A DNA stretch of 64,000 bases from Muscardinus avellanarius (GCA_963383645.1 OY726578.1:19380092-19444091); one strand, 5' to 3'; counted from the stretch's first letter, positions 20,871-33,262 are shown. The notes: generated from the letters alone by a model not told the origin. A program made the numbers and translations.

Positions 20871-21300
20871 AGCAAAGGACAGCTTTGGGCCAAGCTCTCC
20901 CTGTGAGCCGGGAGCTCCCACATTTGGGGAAATAGATAGGGAGGAGCCGCCCGACCCCGGGTCTGTTAGCAATCAGGGCCCGTTTCTGCTCCGGTGAGTG
21001 GCCGGGGCAGGCTCGCTGGGTGATGTAGAGGGCCAGGCGGGCCCTGGCTGGGCCGCGTCTCAGCAACCCAGCCAAGTCCTGTGGAGAGGCTGGCCCACGC
21101 CGCCTGCTGCGGACGCACCGAGGGTTGAGGATGTGCCCAGATAGGGCCATCAAGAGGGACATTGGCGGTGGGAAAAAGAAGTGACCCTTCCCCCGGTGAC
21201 CCCTAAGGTGACCGTGGAGGCTTCTGGGACCTTCTAGACAGGCCCTGCCGCCTCAGGACCCTGCGTTCTGCCCCGGGCTCCCCCAATACACATTTTCCCT
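20871..21300. other. Unique intronic sequence
   Basis: This is GC-rich with no repeat or gene recognised. Confidence 0.4.
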
Positions 21301-21314
21301 TTTTTTCTTTTCTC

Positions 21315-21362
<48 letters not shown>

Positions 21363-21575
21363 TCCTTCTCTCTTTGTGGTACTGGGGTAAAACCCAGGGG
21401 CTTTTCTACCTCTGGGCTATACTCCCAGACCTATTTTATACTTTATTTGGAAACAGGTCTCACTAAGTTGCTGAGAGCCTCACTCAGTAGCCGAGGCTGG
21501 CTTCGAACCCGTGCGATCCTCCTGTCTCAGCCTCCCAAGCTCTGGGATTACAAGCGGGCACCACCACGTCTGGCT
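21301..21575 (-). mobile_element. B-type SINE with (TTTC)n tail
   Basis: A (TTTC)n of about 70 bp (21301-21371) forms the tail of a full B-type dimer. Diagnostic words are GGGCTATACTCCCAGACC and ATTTGGAAACAGG. Confidence 0.92.
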
Positions 21576-22278
21576 ATAATTTTCCCTTTTTCTGAATGGC
21601 AGGCAACAAGTACGCAAGTTGGTTGGGATTTAAGCAGGAGAAGACGTCTCTGACTTGAGATAAGCCACGTGTGGGAGGAGTGGAGGGGTCAGGAGCCCCG
21701 GTCCCCGCTCCTCTTCTCCGTGGCACCCAGGGCCCCCGCAGGCCTGGGGACACTTGCAGGCATTCGTAATGAGGCTTAATTGGCCAAGGGCAAAAGAACT
21801 GTTTTCATTCCCTACAGTGAAACTCTCAGTGGTTTCCTAGTATTTGAGGGACAGGAGGCCGTGGACCAGAATTTGGCTTTTTTTTTTGAAATGGGAGTAA
21901 TTTCCCGATCTTTAGGCCGTGACTGTGTGCAAATCACTTGGGCACAGAGCTCTGGAGACCTTCCACCGGGCTCTGCCCCCGTGCGCAGGCACCTACCTGC
22001 CCGGGCCCCAGAAGCCTTACTAAGAAATGAAAAAATAATTGTTTTCCCTCCCCCAAGAAGAAGAAGCTCGGGTGAAGTTTGGGCTGTGTTCAGTGTGAAG
22101 TGAAAACTTGCTGGCTTCAGAGTGGTCAGTCTGGGCTGAGTTTGTAATTCTGCTTGGCCTCTGGGAGAGGCAGGGTGAATTTCTGTGTGCATTTCTTCGT
22201 TGGGGTCATTTCAGTTGGTAAGCATGTGGGTTTCACTGCGTGAGGAGCGCTTTGCCGGGCTTACAACTGAGCGTGTGG
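21576..22278. other. Unique intronic sequence
   Basis: No repeat or gene was recognised. The longest frames on both strands are chance products. Confidence 0.4.
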
Positions 22279-22476
22279 AGCCGAGCGCCGTGGCTCATGC
22301 CTGTAATCCCAGTACTTGGGAGGCCGACACAGGCGAATCACAAATTCAAGGCCAGCCTCAGAAACTTAGTGAGTCTCTCTGCAATGTAGGGAGACCCTTT
22401 TCAAAATAAAAATAATAAAATTGGGCAGGGGAGTGTGGCTTTGGAGGTAGACTGCCCCTGGGCGGGTTCCATCCTT

Positions 22477-22524
<48 letters not shown>
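22279..22524 (+). mobile_element. A-type SINE with (AC)n tail
   Basis: The 7SL half (22279-22400) and ID half (about 22425-22478) are complete. The tail is a pure (AC)n at 22480-22524. Confidence 0.9.
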
Positions 22525-22527
<3 letters not shown>

Positions 22528-22938
22528 TGTGTGTAGGGTCGGGGGGTGAGAGTACGGATTAACAAGGACCACTTACTCTGTGTAGAATAATCGAGTTCTT
22601 GTTATTTGGTATAGAATAATGGTCCATGGTGTCTGTTCCTACCATGTTCCCGAGACCTGAGATGGGTGGGCCTCGGGCCCTCGATTGTGGGAGGAGGGCA
22701 AAGCTGGATCCTTGAACAGAGAACAGAGCCAGTGCCCCAGGGCCCTGGGGGTGGCCCTCGGGAGCGTGGGCTCCTCCTGGTACCTCTGTCCGGGGACCCC
22801 GAGAGGTTCCCTGGTACTGACTCCCAGTTGCCTGGGAGCTGAGCAGGGACGGGCAGGCGGGGTCTCTGGGTTCTTAGGAATCCTGACCGTCTCTGGAGCA
22901 TCTTCTCTCTTGTTGCTTTGACAAATGGTTTGGACGGT

Positions 22939-22982
<44 letters not shown>

Positions 22983-23250
22983 TTTTTAAAAATGCATGGT
23001 TGGACTTCCAAAGAAGGAAGAAAAAGTCCGCCGAAGTCTCAGAAGCTAGGGGGGAAAAGAAAGAAAAAGAAAAGAAAACCAGTGCGAGCTCTGGCCCCCT
23101 TAACACCGAGTCTCGGAAGCGGAGCCCGTGTCCTCGTGATGTGTCAGTGCTCCGGCCCGCTGCTGAGCTGCCACCTCTCCCTCTGGGGCGGGCTCCCCAT
23201 AGCCGCTGTCTCTGCTTCCAGATGATGAGTTAAAACTTTCACTGTTTTCA
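22525..23250. other. Unique intronic sequence with (GT)n
   Basis: A (GT)n microsatellite lies at 22939-22979 and is not next to a SINE. Purine-rich AAGAAAAAG stretches follow at about 23010-23080. No gene is seen. Confidence 0.5.
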
Positions 23251-23655
23251 GCTGGGCGTGGTGGCACACGCCTGCGGAGACAGGCTGAGACAGGAGGATC
23301 GCGGGGAAGGTGGCCAGTCTCAGCTACTTAGACCCTCAAAACTCTGTCTCAAAGAATAAGCCGGGTGTGGTGGCGCACGCTTGTAATCCCCGCGCTTGGG
23401 AGGCTGCGACAGGAGGATCGCGCAGGTTCGAAGCCAGCCTCAGCTACTTAGTGAGGCTCTCAGCAACTTAGTGAGAACCTGTTTCCAAATAAAAATATAA
23501 AATAGGTCTGGGAGTACAGCCCGGAGGTAGAAAGCCTCTGGGTACCACCCCTAGTACCACCAAAATAAATAAATAAATAAACAAACTAAAATAGGGCTGG
23601 GGGTGGAGCTCAGAGGTAGAATGCCCCCTGGGTTCCATCCCCAGAACCCAAAATA
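23251..23655 (+). mobile_element. A-type SINE interrupted by a B-type SINE
   Basis: The outer 7SL half (23251-23355) and outer ID half (about 23592-23650) are split by a complete B-type dimer at about 23356-23585, which ends in (AAAT)n. The insertion point is the A-rich linker of the host copy. Confidence 0.88.
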
Positions 23656-24360
23656 AAATCAGATTCCAGTGTTTTAAACCTCACCACAAAAACCCAGCTT
23701 TGGGCTACAGTGGGATTTGAGCCGCTGGTTTCCCTAGGGCCCCATTCCTGATTAACTGGCACGTCGGCTTCCAGCAGGCCTCGTTTGCAGAGCCAGGCCA
23801 GACGGGGTGTTCTTGGCACGGAGACAGGCCGACAAGAACTGGAGGCGCTGAGGAAGGACGCATGTGGGGGACGAGGATACAATTTCTCTTTTTATGTGGG
23901 CCCGTTAAAGTCTAATGGACATCGGTGTCTGGCCTTAAATTCAGAGAGGGTCTTTATCTAACCCTTAAAACCAGAGTCGTTTCCTGTAATTACGACACCC
24001 TAGCCTGGACTACTAAATCTTCAGGGGGGCTCCGGGGGGGCCGTGGTGCGGTGGGAGGGGAAGGGGCACACCTGTTACCTGGATTAGCTATAATTATGAC
24101 ATTTCTGCACTCCTGGTTGTAAAGGAAGAATTTACGGGCCAGACGGCACCGGAAGACAGGAGCCAGGGGTGTTGTGGCCCCCGGCAGCGGGGTCCCCGGA
24201 GCCCCACACCGGGGACCATCGCAAACCCTGCACTCCTTAATGGATAACTTGGCCCCCCGACAGTTGGTGTTAAGTAGTTATTTTGGGAATCTGAGGGAGA
24301 AAGAGCTGGAAGACTGTTTTTTTTTTTTTAAATAACATTTTGGGGGATAAAAAAAGTTCT
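23656..24360. other. Unique intronic block
   Basis: AT-rich words such as TTAGCTATAATTATGACATT (around 24084-24103) stand in unique sequence. It may be conserved non-coding DNA; this is not demonstrated. Confidence 0.35.
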
Positions 24361-24593
24361 GAAGCCGGGCATGGGGGCACACGCTTGTCATCCCAGCATT
24401 TGGGAGGCTGAGGCCGGAGGATCGCGGTTCGCGAACAGCCTCAGCTACTTAGTGAGATCCTCTACGACTCAATGAGACCCTGTTTCAAAATAAAGAATGA
24501 AAAATTGGGCAGGGGGTGTAGCTCGGGAAGTCAGATGCCTCTGGGTTCCATCCCCAGACACGCCCCCCCCCCAAAAAAAAGAAAAAGAAAACA
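24361..24593 (+). mobile_element. A-type B1-ID SINE
   Basis: A full dimer with linker AAATAAAGAATGAAAAATTG and a tail of C9 then A-rich sequence. Confidence 0.92.
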
Positions 24594-25929
24594 TTGTGCA
24601 GTTTGAAGCTTGAGAGGCTCTGTGTCGGTGTGGATGGGGCCGCCACCCATCTCGTTTCTCTCTGGGAGGGTTTGCTGTTGTCAAGAATGGGGGGGTCCCC
24701 AAATCCAGCTCCTTATACACCCGACTAGAGGTACTGTTTAGCCAATTCTTGCCTTTCATGCGGAGAGAAAGTTGGTTTAATGGGAAAATGGCAGTATTGC
24801 AATCTTGGTGTATTTGCTTTCGTGTTTAAAAATAGTTTGTTTTGAGATCCCGAATTTCACCCCCCTCTTGGTTACTTGTTTGATGGAAGCCTGTGTGCGT
24901 GCGTGTGCGTGCATGCGTGCGTGTGCGTGCTCCTGCCTGGGCGCGTGCGGGCCTGGGAAGCAGGAGGTGATCTAACGGTTACAATCGCACAGTTGAAAAG
25001 CCAGTGTAATTTTGCAGCTGGCGAAAGGGACGAGAACATTTGCTTTTAACCTAAACCATCTTGTCCTTTCCTTCCTCGTCACGCGCTCAACCCCCCCCCC
25101 CCGGCAATATTTATTTCTTCCTTAAAAAAGGAATGTGGGCCTGTTTGCCGAGGTTCCTGTTGGAATAGATTTCCAGGGGTTACGTATTAAATTTGTTGGA
25201 GGGCGATTTCAGCTCAGCTGTCTGTCCCAGTACTAATGGTCGCCGGCCCTGTTGCAGAGAGGAAAAGAAGATTGTAAATGGCTTATGCAGAAAAACCATT
25301 TAGATAAAAATGCAATTTTCCCTTCTGCATAGAGTGCTAAGAATTAATAGCACATTCTTTCTAAATGGGTATTTTTATATTATATTTTCCCCCTAATGAA
25401 ATTCTTTTCCCAAACAGGAGCATGTTTCATTTTCAACTTTAGAGTAAAATTGATCTGTTTTTAAGCCAGCAAAAACTGGCACCCCCTCTCTGGGGGGTGG
25501 CAGGGCTCCTTCCCTCCGGACTCCAGCTGTGGTTTCTGAAGTCAGGGCGCGCGGTGGCCGCTGGTTTGGGCAGGTCAGGGCTGGGGACTGTCTGAGTCCA
25601 GGCTGGGCAGGGAGAGGGGCTGGCTTCGCCCATACGGGACACTTTATTTTTTCCACTCTTTCCTACGGTGGACTTGGTGAACTTTGGGGCGTAGGGTGGT
25701 TTCAAAGCTAGTCCCCAAACCTGAGCTGTTCGTTCTGGGCTGGGGTGGGGGGGAACTCACCTCTTCCCATCATCCTCTGGGGCACCCCTCCCTGGCTCCT
25801 GTGTGACTACAGGGGACACCCAGGCCCCCCCCTGACCAGCTGGAAAAGGGCTGCTTCTGTCCCCAGGTACCGCCCAGGAAGAGGCAGGTCTGCGGGCCCC
25901 CACAGATCTACAGAACAGAAATCTGAGAA
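24594..25929. other. SINE-free intronic island, AT-rich part 25090-25440
   Basis: A GTGCGTGC-type microsatellite lies at about 24893-24934. The stretch 25090-25440 is AT-rich and free of recognisable repeats, with words such as GGCTTATGCAG and GAATTAATAGCACATTC. It reads like a conserved non-coding element, which is inference. Confidence 0.45.
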
Positions 25930-26160
25930 CTTTTTTTTCTTTTTTCAGTACTGGGGACGGAACCCAGGGGCATTCTGCCTCCGAGCTACACCCCCCAGCC
26001 CCATTTTTTTTTTATTATTTTTTATTCTTTATTTTGAAACAGGGTCTCACTGAATTGCAAAGGGCCTCACTAAGTAGCTGAGGCTGGCTGAGAACCGCGA
26101 TCCTCCTGTCTCAGCCTCCCAAATGCTGGGATTGCAAGCGTGCGCCACCACGCCTGGCTT
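25930..26160 (-). mobile_element. A-type B1-ID SINE
   Basis: A well-preserved - strand copy: ID half 25948-26002, linker with ATTATTTTTTATTCTTTA, 7SL half to 26160. Confidence 0.93.
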
Positions 26161-26470
26161 AGCGTGGCTCTTCTTTAACCAGAAATCTCCCCGCCTTTTG
26201 AGGAGGCGCCGTGCACACGTGCCCCTTTCTGGAGGGCGGTGTTTGTGGTCGATTCCTGACCTCGTGGCAGAACCGCGTCACGGCCTCCCAGGTGCGCAGG
26301 CTGATGTCAGGCCTGGCGCCCTGAGCTCTGTGAGCTGAGACGAGCCATTTTGCTTCTCCAGCCTGGTCTTCTCATCGATAAAAATTGAACAAGAGGGGAA
26401 AATATGTTGAGGCCCACCAAGGATGGCTGTGGCCGGCAGCACAGGAACAGGGTCAAGAGCCCAGGTGCTG
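26161..26470. other. Unique intronic sequence
   Basis: Nothing was recognised. Confidence 0.4.
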
Positions 26471-26945
26471 AGCTGGGCGTGGGGTGCACGCCTGTGATCC
26501 CAGGACTTGGGAGGATCGCGGTTCTTGGCCAGCTTCAGCCACTTAGCAAGGCCCTCCGTGACTCATTGAGACCCTGTTTCAAAATAAGGAATACAAGCTG
26601 GGCGTGGCGGCGCATGCTTGTAATCCCAGCATTCGGTAGGCTGAGACAGGAGGATCCCTATTTGAGGACAGCCTCAGCTACTTAGTGAGGCCCTTCGCAA
26701 CTCAGTGAGACCCTGTTTCAGAATAAAGAATAAAAAATAGGGCAGGGGGTGTAGCTCAGAGGTAGAATGACCTGGATTCCATCCCCAGTACCACAAAACA
26801 AACAAACAAACAAACAAATACTAAAAATTAAAATTAAAATAAGTAAAAAATGAAAAGGGTTAGGGGTGGATCTTAGATTTAGAACCTCCTTGGGTTCAGT
26901 CCAGTAACTAACACACATGTACACACACGTACACACACACACACA

Positions 26946-26992
<47 letters not shown>

Positions 26993-26993
26993 A
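26471..26993 (+). mobile_element. A-type SINE inside an older SINE, with (CA)n tail
   Basis: The outer 7SL half (26471-26594) is followed by a complete A-type dimer (26595-26815, CAAA tail), then the outer, diverged ID half (about 26858-26910). A (CA)n tail with CACGTACA interruptions runs over 26911-26993. Confidence 0.85.
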
Positions 26994-28283
26994 GAGGCCC
27001 TGGAGCACCCCTAACTTTCTAGCGGTGTTTCCTTGGGTAGCTTACTTCCTTATCTGTCTCTATCTCCATTTCCACAATTGAAGAAGATAGCACTAGTTCC
27101 TACCTCCCGGGTCTAGGAGAGTTTTCTGAGTAAAGATATGCGAGCTGGCGCTCAGAGGCACGCACCGTGCCAGCACTGGCTTTTATTGAGCGCCTGCTGT
27201 ATGCCTGGGGTTTTGTGCATAGCACCTGGGTGAGCTTGGGAAGTGCTGATGGTGCTGCCCCAGCTCCGGGCTGGCGGCTCTGGAGGGGACCCAGGCTGGG
27301 CCGGTCCAGGCGGCCGTGTGCAGATCCTGTGTGCGCACCGGGGCTGCCCGCAGCCTGGTGGCCCATGGTGGCGGTTCTGCTCTTTGCATGGTGGCACCAG
27401 GTATTTTTCTTTAGGCTGACCACTCTCCCCAGGTTCCCAGGGGACAGTCCCCTGACACACCAAGGGAGAGAGCCGTTCCGGCCTCTGAGCACCTTGTCAG
27501 GAGTCCAGCCCTAAACAGCCCCGGAGTTGGTGCTGGCAAAATGCAGCCCCCCGCGTCTGGCACCTGGGCGGGGGCGCCCGCTCCTCCGCAGGCTGGGCTG
27601 ACGGAGAGCCAGGGAGCTGGAGGGAGTGAGAGGCCCGGAGCCAGAGCCCTGCCCCGGTCAGGGCGGGAGGTTAGGGCTTGAATCCGGCTCTGCTCTTGCG
27701 TGCCGTGCGGCCCGGGGCAGGCGATTCGCATCTCTGAGCCTCAATTTTTCCGCCTGTAAAGCAGGTCTCGTCCTGCAGCTCCTCGGGGTCGCCGTGGCTT
27801 GAGGCGCGGGCACTGCCAACTCCGGCCTCGTACAGTTCAGTCCTTGCCACCCTCCCCCACGCGGTCACCCCACTCCAAACGTCGACAGAAGCCCCCATCT
27901 CTGGTGGCCGACGGAGGTCGAGTCATGGTAATGCTCAGCAGCTGGTCATGAAGCCTGAACTCGGAAGTGCCAGCCTAGTAGTCATTCAACAAACACTTAA
28001 GTTCTTACTGTGTGGTGAGGGAGGGTGTTCCAGGTGCTGGGATCCAGCCAGGAGCCAGGTTAACAAAAGCCCCTGTTCCCAAGGAATGTCACAGGAAAGG
28101 CCGGGCTAGGCGGAGGACTTGAAGGAGGGAGCCTGTAGACTGGGCCACCAGGTCTCTGTGAGGTGGTGACGGGTACTGTAAGGCCCGAAAGGGCAACCAA
28201 CTCAGGGTTTGTGGCTCACTGCTCAACCCTCTGGCCGATGGCCACAGCCGGGTCCCTCAAATCCCCCTGTCCTGTGGGTTTCC
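26994..28283. other. Unique intronic sequence with ancient repeats
   Basis: An old repeat with GTCATTCAACAAACACTTAA lies at about 27980-28090 and resembles the widespread mammalian ATTCAACAAATATTTA family; I did not classify it. A MIR copy is listed separately. No gene is seen. Confidence 0.4.
27655..27785 (+). mobile_element. MIR-like fragment
   Basis: GGCTTGAATCCGGCTCTGCT, then GCGGCCCGGGGCAGGCGATT, CATCTCTGAGCCTCAATTTT and CCGCCTGTAAAGCAGG, follow the MIR core in order on the + strand. Confidence 0.6.
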
Positions 28284-28700
28284 AGCCGAGCGTGGTGGCG
28301 CACACCTGCAATCCCAGTACTTGGGAGGCCGAGGCAGGAGGATCGCAGGTCAGAGCCAGCCTTAGTGATTTGTGAGACTCTCGGTAACTCAGTGAGATCC
28401 TGTTTGAAAGGAAAAATAAAAAGGGCTCGAGTAAGCTGGGCGCGGTGGCGCACGCTTGTCATCCCAGCACTCGGGAGGCTGAGACAGGAGGATCGCAGGC
28501 CAGCCTCAGCTACTTAGTGAGGCCCTTCGCAACTCAGTGAGACCCTGTTTCAAAATAAAGAATAAAAAATAGGGCTGGGGGTGTCGCTTGGAGGTAGAAT
28601 GCCCCTGGGTTCCACCCCCAAATCTGCAAATAAAGGGGGGCTAGCTTTAATGTAGAATGCCCAGGGTTCAATCCTCAGCACGCACGCACACAATACCCCC
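28284..28700 (+). mobile_element. A-type SINE inside an older SINE
   Basis: The outer 7SL half (28284-28430) is broken by a full A-type copy (28435-28635). What looks like the rest of an ID half, ending in GTTCAATCCTCAGCAC, lies at 28636-28690. Confidence 0.8.
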
Positions 28701-30042
28701 AAATAACAGACAAAAACCCCAAAGTGGCGCCAGCCTCTCTGGGCCTCTGAATTCCTGGCTCTTCAGCCGTGAGCGCCTGCCCTCTGAGCGGCCCCTGAAC
28801 AGGGTGCAGGGAGTTAGGCGCAAGCGCGGGGCGGGCTGAGCTCGTGCTCTGCTCGGGGAATGACCGGCAGGCAGGGCCTGGACCACAGGGACCCCAGGCG
28901 CGGGCACCGTCGGGTGGTCATCTCTGCAGCTGGACTGCCTGTAATCCCAGGGTGACAGGGAGCTGGGGAGGGTGCCACGCAGGCAGGGTGGGGTCTGACC
29001 GCGCGTAGTAGGTACGCAATTAGCGGTGGTGCCTCTGAGCTCAGAGCGTGGGGATGATATGATGTGTTTTCTTTCCTTATGACCCAGCCCTTCCTCGGGG
29101 GGTGGGCATTCTTTGCTGATAGTTTGGGGGCACTGGACCACAGATTAGGGGATGTCCCCACCAGCCCACGGGATGAGGTGCTTGGGCCCCAAGGTCCGGC
29201 TGAGCCTGCCGCAGGCAGTGGGGCGAGGAATGTCCGTCTTCTCCCTGAGCTGGGCCGGCTGCAGTTCCTGTGCTTGTCCAGGGAGACCCTGTTCCCTTCC
29301 TTCCCCAGGCCTGGCAGAGGTCACCCGGGGCAGCTCCCGGAGGTATGCGGAGCTGGGTCTCTGGGCAACCCCGGCCTGGCTCCTACCTTCTGGAAATTTC
29401 TCTCTGGCCTTCCTCGCCTGGTCTCTGGGTGCCAAAGAAACCCTAACAGGCTGCCGATGTCAAGTGCCCGGCATGCCCAGCCCTGTTTTAACGGCTCAGG
29501 GTAGAGCTGCCCGGGCTCACCCGGATGGGGTGGCGGCGTGGTGGGGTTGGGTCAGGCCATGCTGCCTCCTGAACCCGGGGTCTGCCTGTCTGTCCAGTCG
29601 GCCAATCCTGGTGTCTCCCGAGGCCCACTGAGCAGGACACCTCGGCCGTGTGGCCCGAGCCTGCCGGGTGCTGGTGCCCAGAGCTTCCCACAGGATGGCG
29701 GCCCCGCCTGGCCCCAGGGCTGGGGTGATCCCCGTCCAGACACTGAGTGCTGAGTCCGACTGTGTCTGGCCCCTGAGACCTAGCAGGGGCGCTGCTTCAG
29801 ACCCAAGGACCCACCATCTCTTCTCTCCATCCCGGCCCCCATCCAGCCTCGGGCCCTGCCAGCCCAAGACCTGTCCTACGGAGTGAGGCTTCTGTATACA
29901 GTGCCCGTCCCGCGGGTCCCCTCCGGGGTCACCTTGTGCTGGACACTGGGGAGGAGAGGAGGGGCGCAGAAGGGACCCCCCCCCAGGCCTCCTATTCCTC
30001 TCCTTTCTTTCAGGGCATGTTGAGGATTGATTAAGAGAAAAG
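28701..30042. other. GC-rich unique intronic sequence
   Basis: There is no recognisable repeat or gene. Frames of 100-160 codons on both strands reflect high GC and have no family resemblance. Confidence 0.4.
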
Positions 30043-30229
30043 GAGCCGGGCGTGGTGGCGCACGCTTGTAATCCCCGCGCTTGGGAGGCAGAGACAGGAG
30101 GATCGCACAGGTTCGAAGCCAGCCGCGCGCGCGGGCTTAAGAGACCCTGTTTCCAAATAAAAATGTAAAAATAGGTCTGGGAGTGTAGCCCGGAGGTAGA
30201 AGGGCTTCCAGGAACCCCAGTACCACCAC

Positions 30230-30285
<56 letters not shown>

Positions 30286-30290
30286 AGAAA
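30043..30290 (+). mobile_element. B-type SINE with (GA)n tail
   Basis: A complete, little-diverged B-type copy (30043-30230) whose tail is a (GA)n of about 55 bp (30233-30290). Confidence 0.93.
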
Positions 30291-30544
30291 GACAAGGTAC
30301 TCGGGCTAGAACCTGGTGTGTCACAGGTGGCATTAGGCTTGGCTTAAAGCCGCGGGCGCCCCCGGGGTCATGGGCATGCCGCCTGCAGCTTTGGGGGGTG
30401 GTCTTGGGTGCTACACGCAGTACACAGTGGCCACTGTGACCGGCAGAGACTCCTCAGATGGCTAGATGCCTTTGCGTACAAGTCTGTGACCAAATGAATC
30501 TGGGACAGAGCTGGCCTTTCTCTGTATTTATGTAGAGTTGTCTT

Positions 30545-30960
30545 TATTTTTAATTTTTATTGGGATGCTGGAAATTGAACTCAGGCATCCTACCTCTGTG
30601 CTGCCAGCCCTTTTATCTTTTTTTTTTTTTGCAGGTTTGGGGATGGAACCCAGGGGCATTCGACCTCCGAGCTACACCCCCTACAATATTTTTTATTCTT
30701 TATTTTGAAACCGGGTCTCACTGAGTTGCGGAGGGCCTCACTAAGGAGCTGAGACTGTCTGCGAACCACGATCCTCCTGTCTCAGCCTCCCGAATGCTGG
30801 GATGAGAAGCGTGCGCCACCACGCCCGGCCCAGCCCTTTTATCTTTTAAAACAGGGTCTCTGAGGGCCTTGCTAAGTTGCCTAGCGGGCCTCCAACCTGC
30901 ACCCCTCCTGTCTCAGCCTCCCGAGTGCTGGGATGACAGGTGAGCACCACTGTACCCACT
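30545..30960 (-). mobile_element. Old SINE interrupted by an A-type SINE with 18-bp TSD
   Basis: The outer ID half (30560-30610) and outer 7SL half (30830-30960) flank a complete A-type copy at about 30622-30829. CCAGCCCTTTTATCTTTT is present perfectly at 30604-30621 and 30830-30847. It is the target-site duplication, within the linker of the host element. Confidence 0.93.
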
Positions 30961-31058
30961 TCCTTAGCTTTAAAAAACCAGCGCACACGCACACTCCCCA
31001 GCTCCCTGCTTGAGTGGAGTTAGGAGAACCGGCTCCTCCAACTGTTAGAAAACTTTTC

Positions 31059-31287
31059 AGCCAGGCGCGGTGGCCACGCTGGCAATCCCAGCGAAATTCA
31101 GGAGGCTTAGAGGATCACGGTTCCCAGACAGCCTCAGCTACTTAGTGAGGCCCTACACAACTCGGTGAGACACCGTTTCAAAATAAAGAATAAAAAACAG
31201 GGCAGGGGGTGTAGCTTGGAGGTAGAGTGCCCCTGGGTTCCAGCCCCAGTACCGCCCCCCCCAAAAAAATAATAATAATTGAAAAGA
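31059..31287 (+). mobile_element. A-type SINE with 13-bp TSD
   Basis: A full dimer (31059-31255) with an A-rich tail ending AATAATAATAATTG. TAGAAAACTTTTC occurs at 31046-31058 and 31288-31300, immediately flanking it. Confidence 0.93.
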
Positions 31288-31644
31288 TAGAAAACTTTTC
31301 TAAACCATTGTGATATCGGTGCTGATAGGTTTTAAAGAACCCTGAGGTGGAGCCTCCCACGGCTGAACGCCCGTGGGGTCGCCAGGGCGGGGCAGGTGTT
31401 TCCTCCTGGGGTTTCTTCCCACATCCATGGCACGGTGAGCAGGCCTGCTGGGCTCGCTCCATGGGTTTCTTCTCCATTTCACTTTTGGAAAGAAAATTTC
31501 TTCCAATTCCCCACCTTGTATGTTACTGACTAATCAGACAAAGGGGGGGGGGTGGCCAAGAGGATTGTGGGAGCAAAGCAAAGCCCGACCCCTAGCAGAG
31601 GGGCCACGTGCATGGCCCTGCTCGCGTGTCAAAGACCACGGGGC

Positions 31645-32025
31645 AAGCCAGGCAGCTCGGAGCACACCTGCGACCCCGGAACTCGGGAGGCCGAGGCAGG
31701 AGGATCGTGCGATTTCAAAGGCCAGCCTCGGCAACTTAGGGGGACCTCAGCAAGTCAACAAGGAGCTGTTTCAATGGTGTGGCTCAGAGGTAGAACACCC
31801 CTGGGGTCACTCTCCAGCACCAAGGAACAAAACAGAGACCAGGGCAAGCCGGGCGCCGTGGCGCACGCTTGTGATCCCAGTCCTTGGGAGGCTGAGACAG
31901 GAGGATCGCAGGTTCCGGGCCAGCCTCAGCTACTTAGTGAACTTAGTGAGACCCTGTTTCAAAACAGAGAATAAAAAATAGGGATGGGGATGTAACGTAC
32001 TGCAAAAAAACAAAAAACAAACAAA
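31645..32025 (+). mobile_element. Two B1-ID SINEs in tandem
   Basis: An older, shortened dimer (31645-31835) is followed by a fresher one (31846-32025). The second lost most of its ID half: only GGATGGGGATGTAACGTACT remains before the A-rich tail. Confidence 0.82.
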
Positions 32026-33120
32026 AGTTCATCCCTGGGTGGGGAATCTCTGAGATCCCGGTGTCGCTGGGCCTCCCTCTCCCCCTCGCCTCCCTCTCCT
32101 CTCCCCCACCTCGCCCTTTCATGGCTGGGACAATGGGCCAGTTCCTTTGGGCTCCTCCACATTCTCTGCCCCAAACAAAACCATTCTTAACCCCAGATGA
32201 CCGGGCCTGTGGTCGTTTTCCATTCTGCGTGCGGCCTTCAGGGGCCCGGGGGCTGGAGAGGGGACCCCAGGACCGCTGCATCTCATGGGAGGAGAAAGGA
32301 GGCGGCTGTCACTTGGATTCTGGGTCAGGCCAGCCCCCTCCCACCCGACCTTTAAGAACTGAGCCCGCCCGCCCCCCAACCCCAGTCCCGCGCGCCTCTT
32401 GGTGGACTCGGGATTTTTTTTTTTGTATTCTATTTGGTTATTATTATTTTTTAATGAGGTCAGACTGAAAATCCATCTGCCTGGGCCTGCCTAGGTTTGA
32501 AGGCAATTAAGTCGGAGACTAACCTCTTAATTAGGGTTCCCCGCGTAAATCTTATTTGATAAATTCCTTATCATCCCCGGGCTTTAACTACAGCACCGTC
32601 CTCCAGACGGGACTGAGCCCCCGGGGGCCCTCGAGGCAAATCCCCCCAGAGGGGCCCTGGCAGCCCCGCCGCCCGGGCGGGGCCGGGAGAGACCCCTTTC
32701 AGGGTTAATTAATCAGAAAATTGAGCGGAGCCGGTGATTCCCGAGAACTTGTCTGCCGCTTTTAAATCTCCGGCTCCCTCGCTCTGTCCCCCTTCTAGGT
32801 CTTTCTTCGATTTTATTTCTGCTGAAGGAAATCTGCGTCCTCCCTTCTTTGTGGGCCCCGCTTCTCCCCGACATGTCTGTGCAGGTCTTTCCTTCCCGTT
32901 TTTGAGGGAGCGCGGCTGGGAGCGGAGATGTCAGGGGTCAGGCGCTGGCGCTGGCGCTGGCGATGGGGCGGGGGCTCCGCTGCGCCCTCGGAGCACAGAG
33001 CCCATTAACCCTTTGGGGCCCAGCCCTGCCTGTGGCTTCAGGGACCTGCACCTTTTAACCCCTCTTTCCCCAGAGCCAGGGAACCTTGTCATGGGGGGGG
33101 CGCCCCCTTTTTAGAAATTA
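32026..33120. other. SINE-free intronic island with TAAT cluster
   Basis: At 32410-32840 the sequence is AT-rich and dense in homeodomain-type words, for example GGCAATTAAGTCGG, CTCTTAATTAGGG and GGTTAATTAATCAG. A short GGCGCT tandem lies at about 32942-32962. It is a candidate conserved enhancer; no gene is seen. Confidence 0.45.
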
Positions 33121-33190
33121 TTATTTTTTTTTGGTACTAAGAATTGAACCCAGGGGCATTCTACCTTTGAGCTACACCCCCCAGCCCTAT

Positions 33191-33262
<72 letters not shown>

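Noticed and set aside
29778..29795. A CTCF-like CCTAGCAGGGGCGCTG
   Set aside because: One G short in the core, so the spacing does not fit the consensus.
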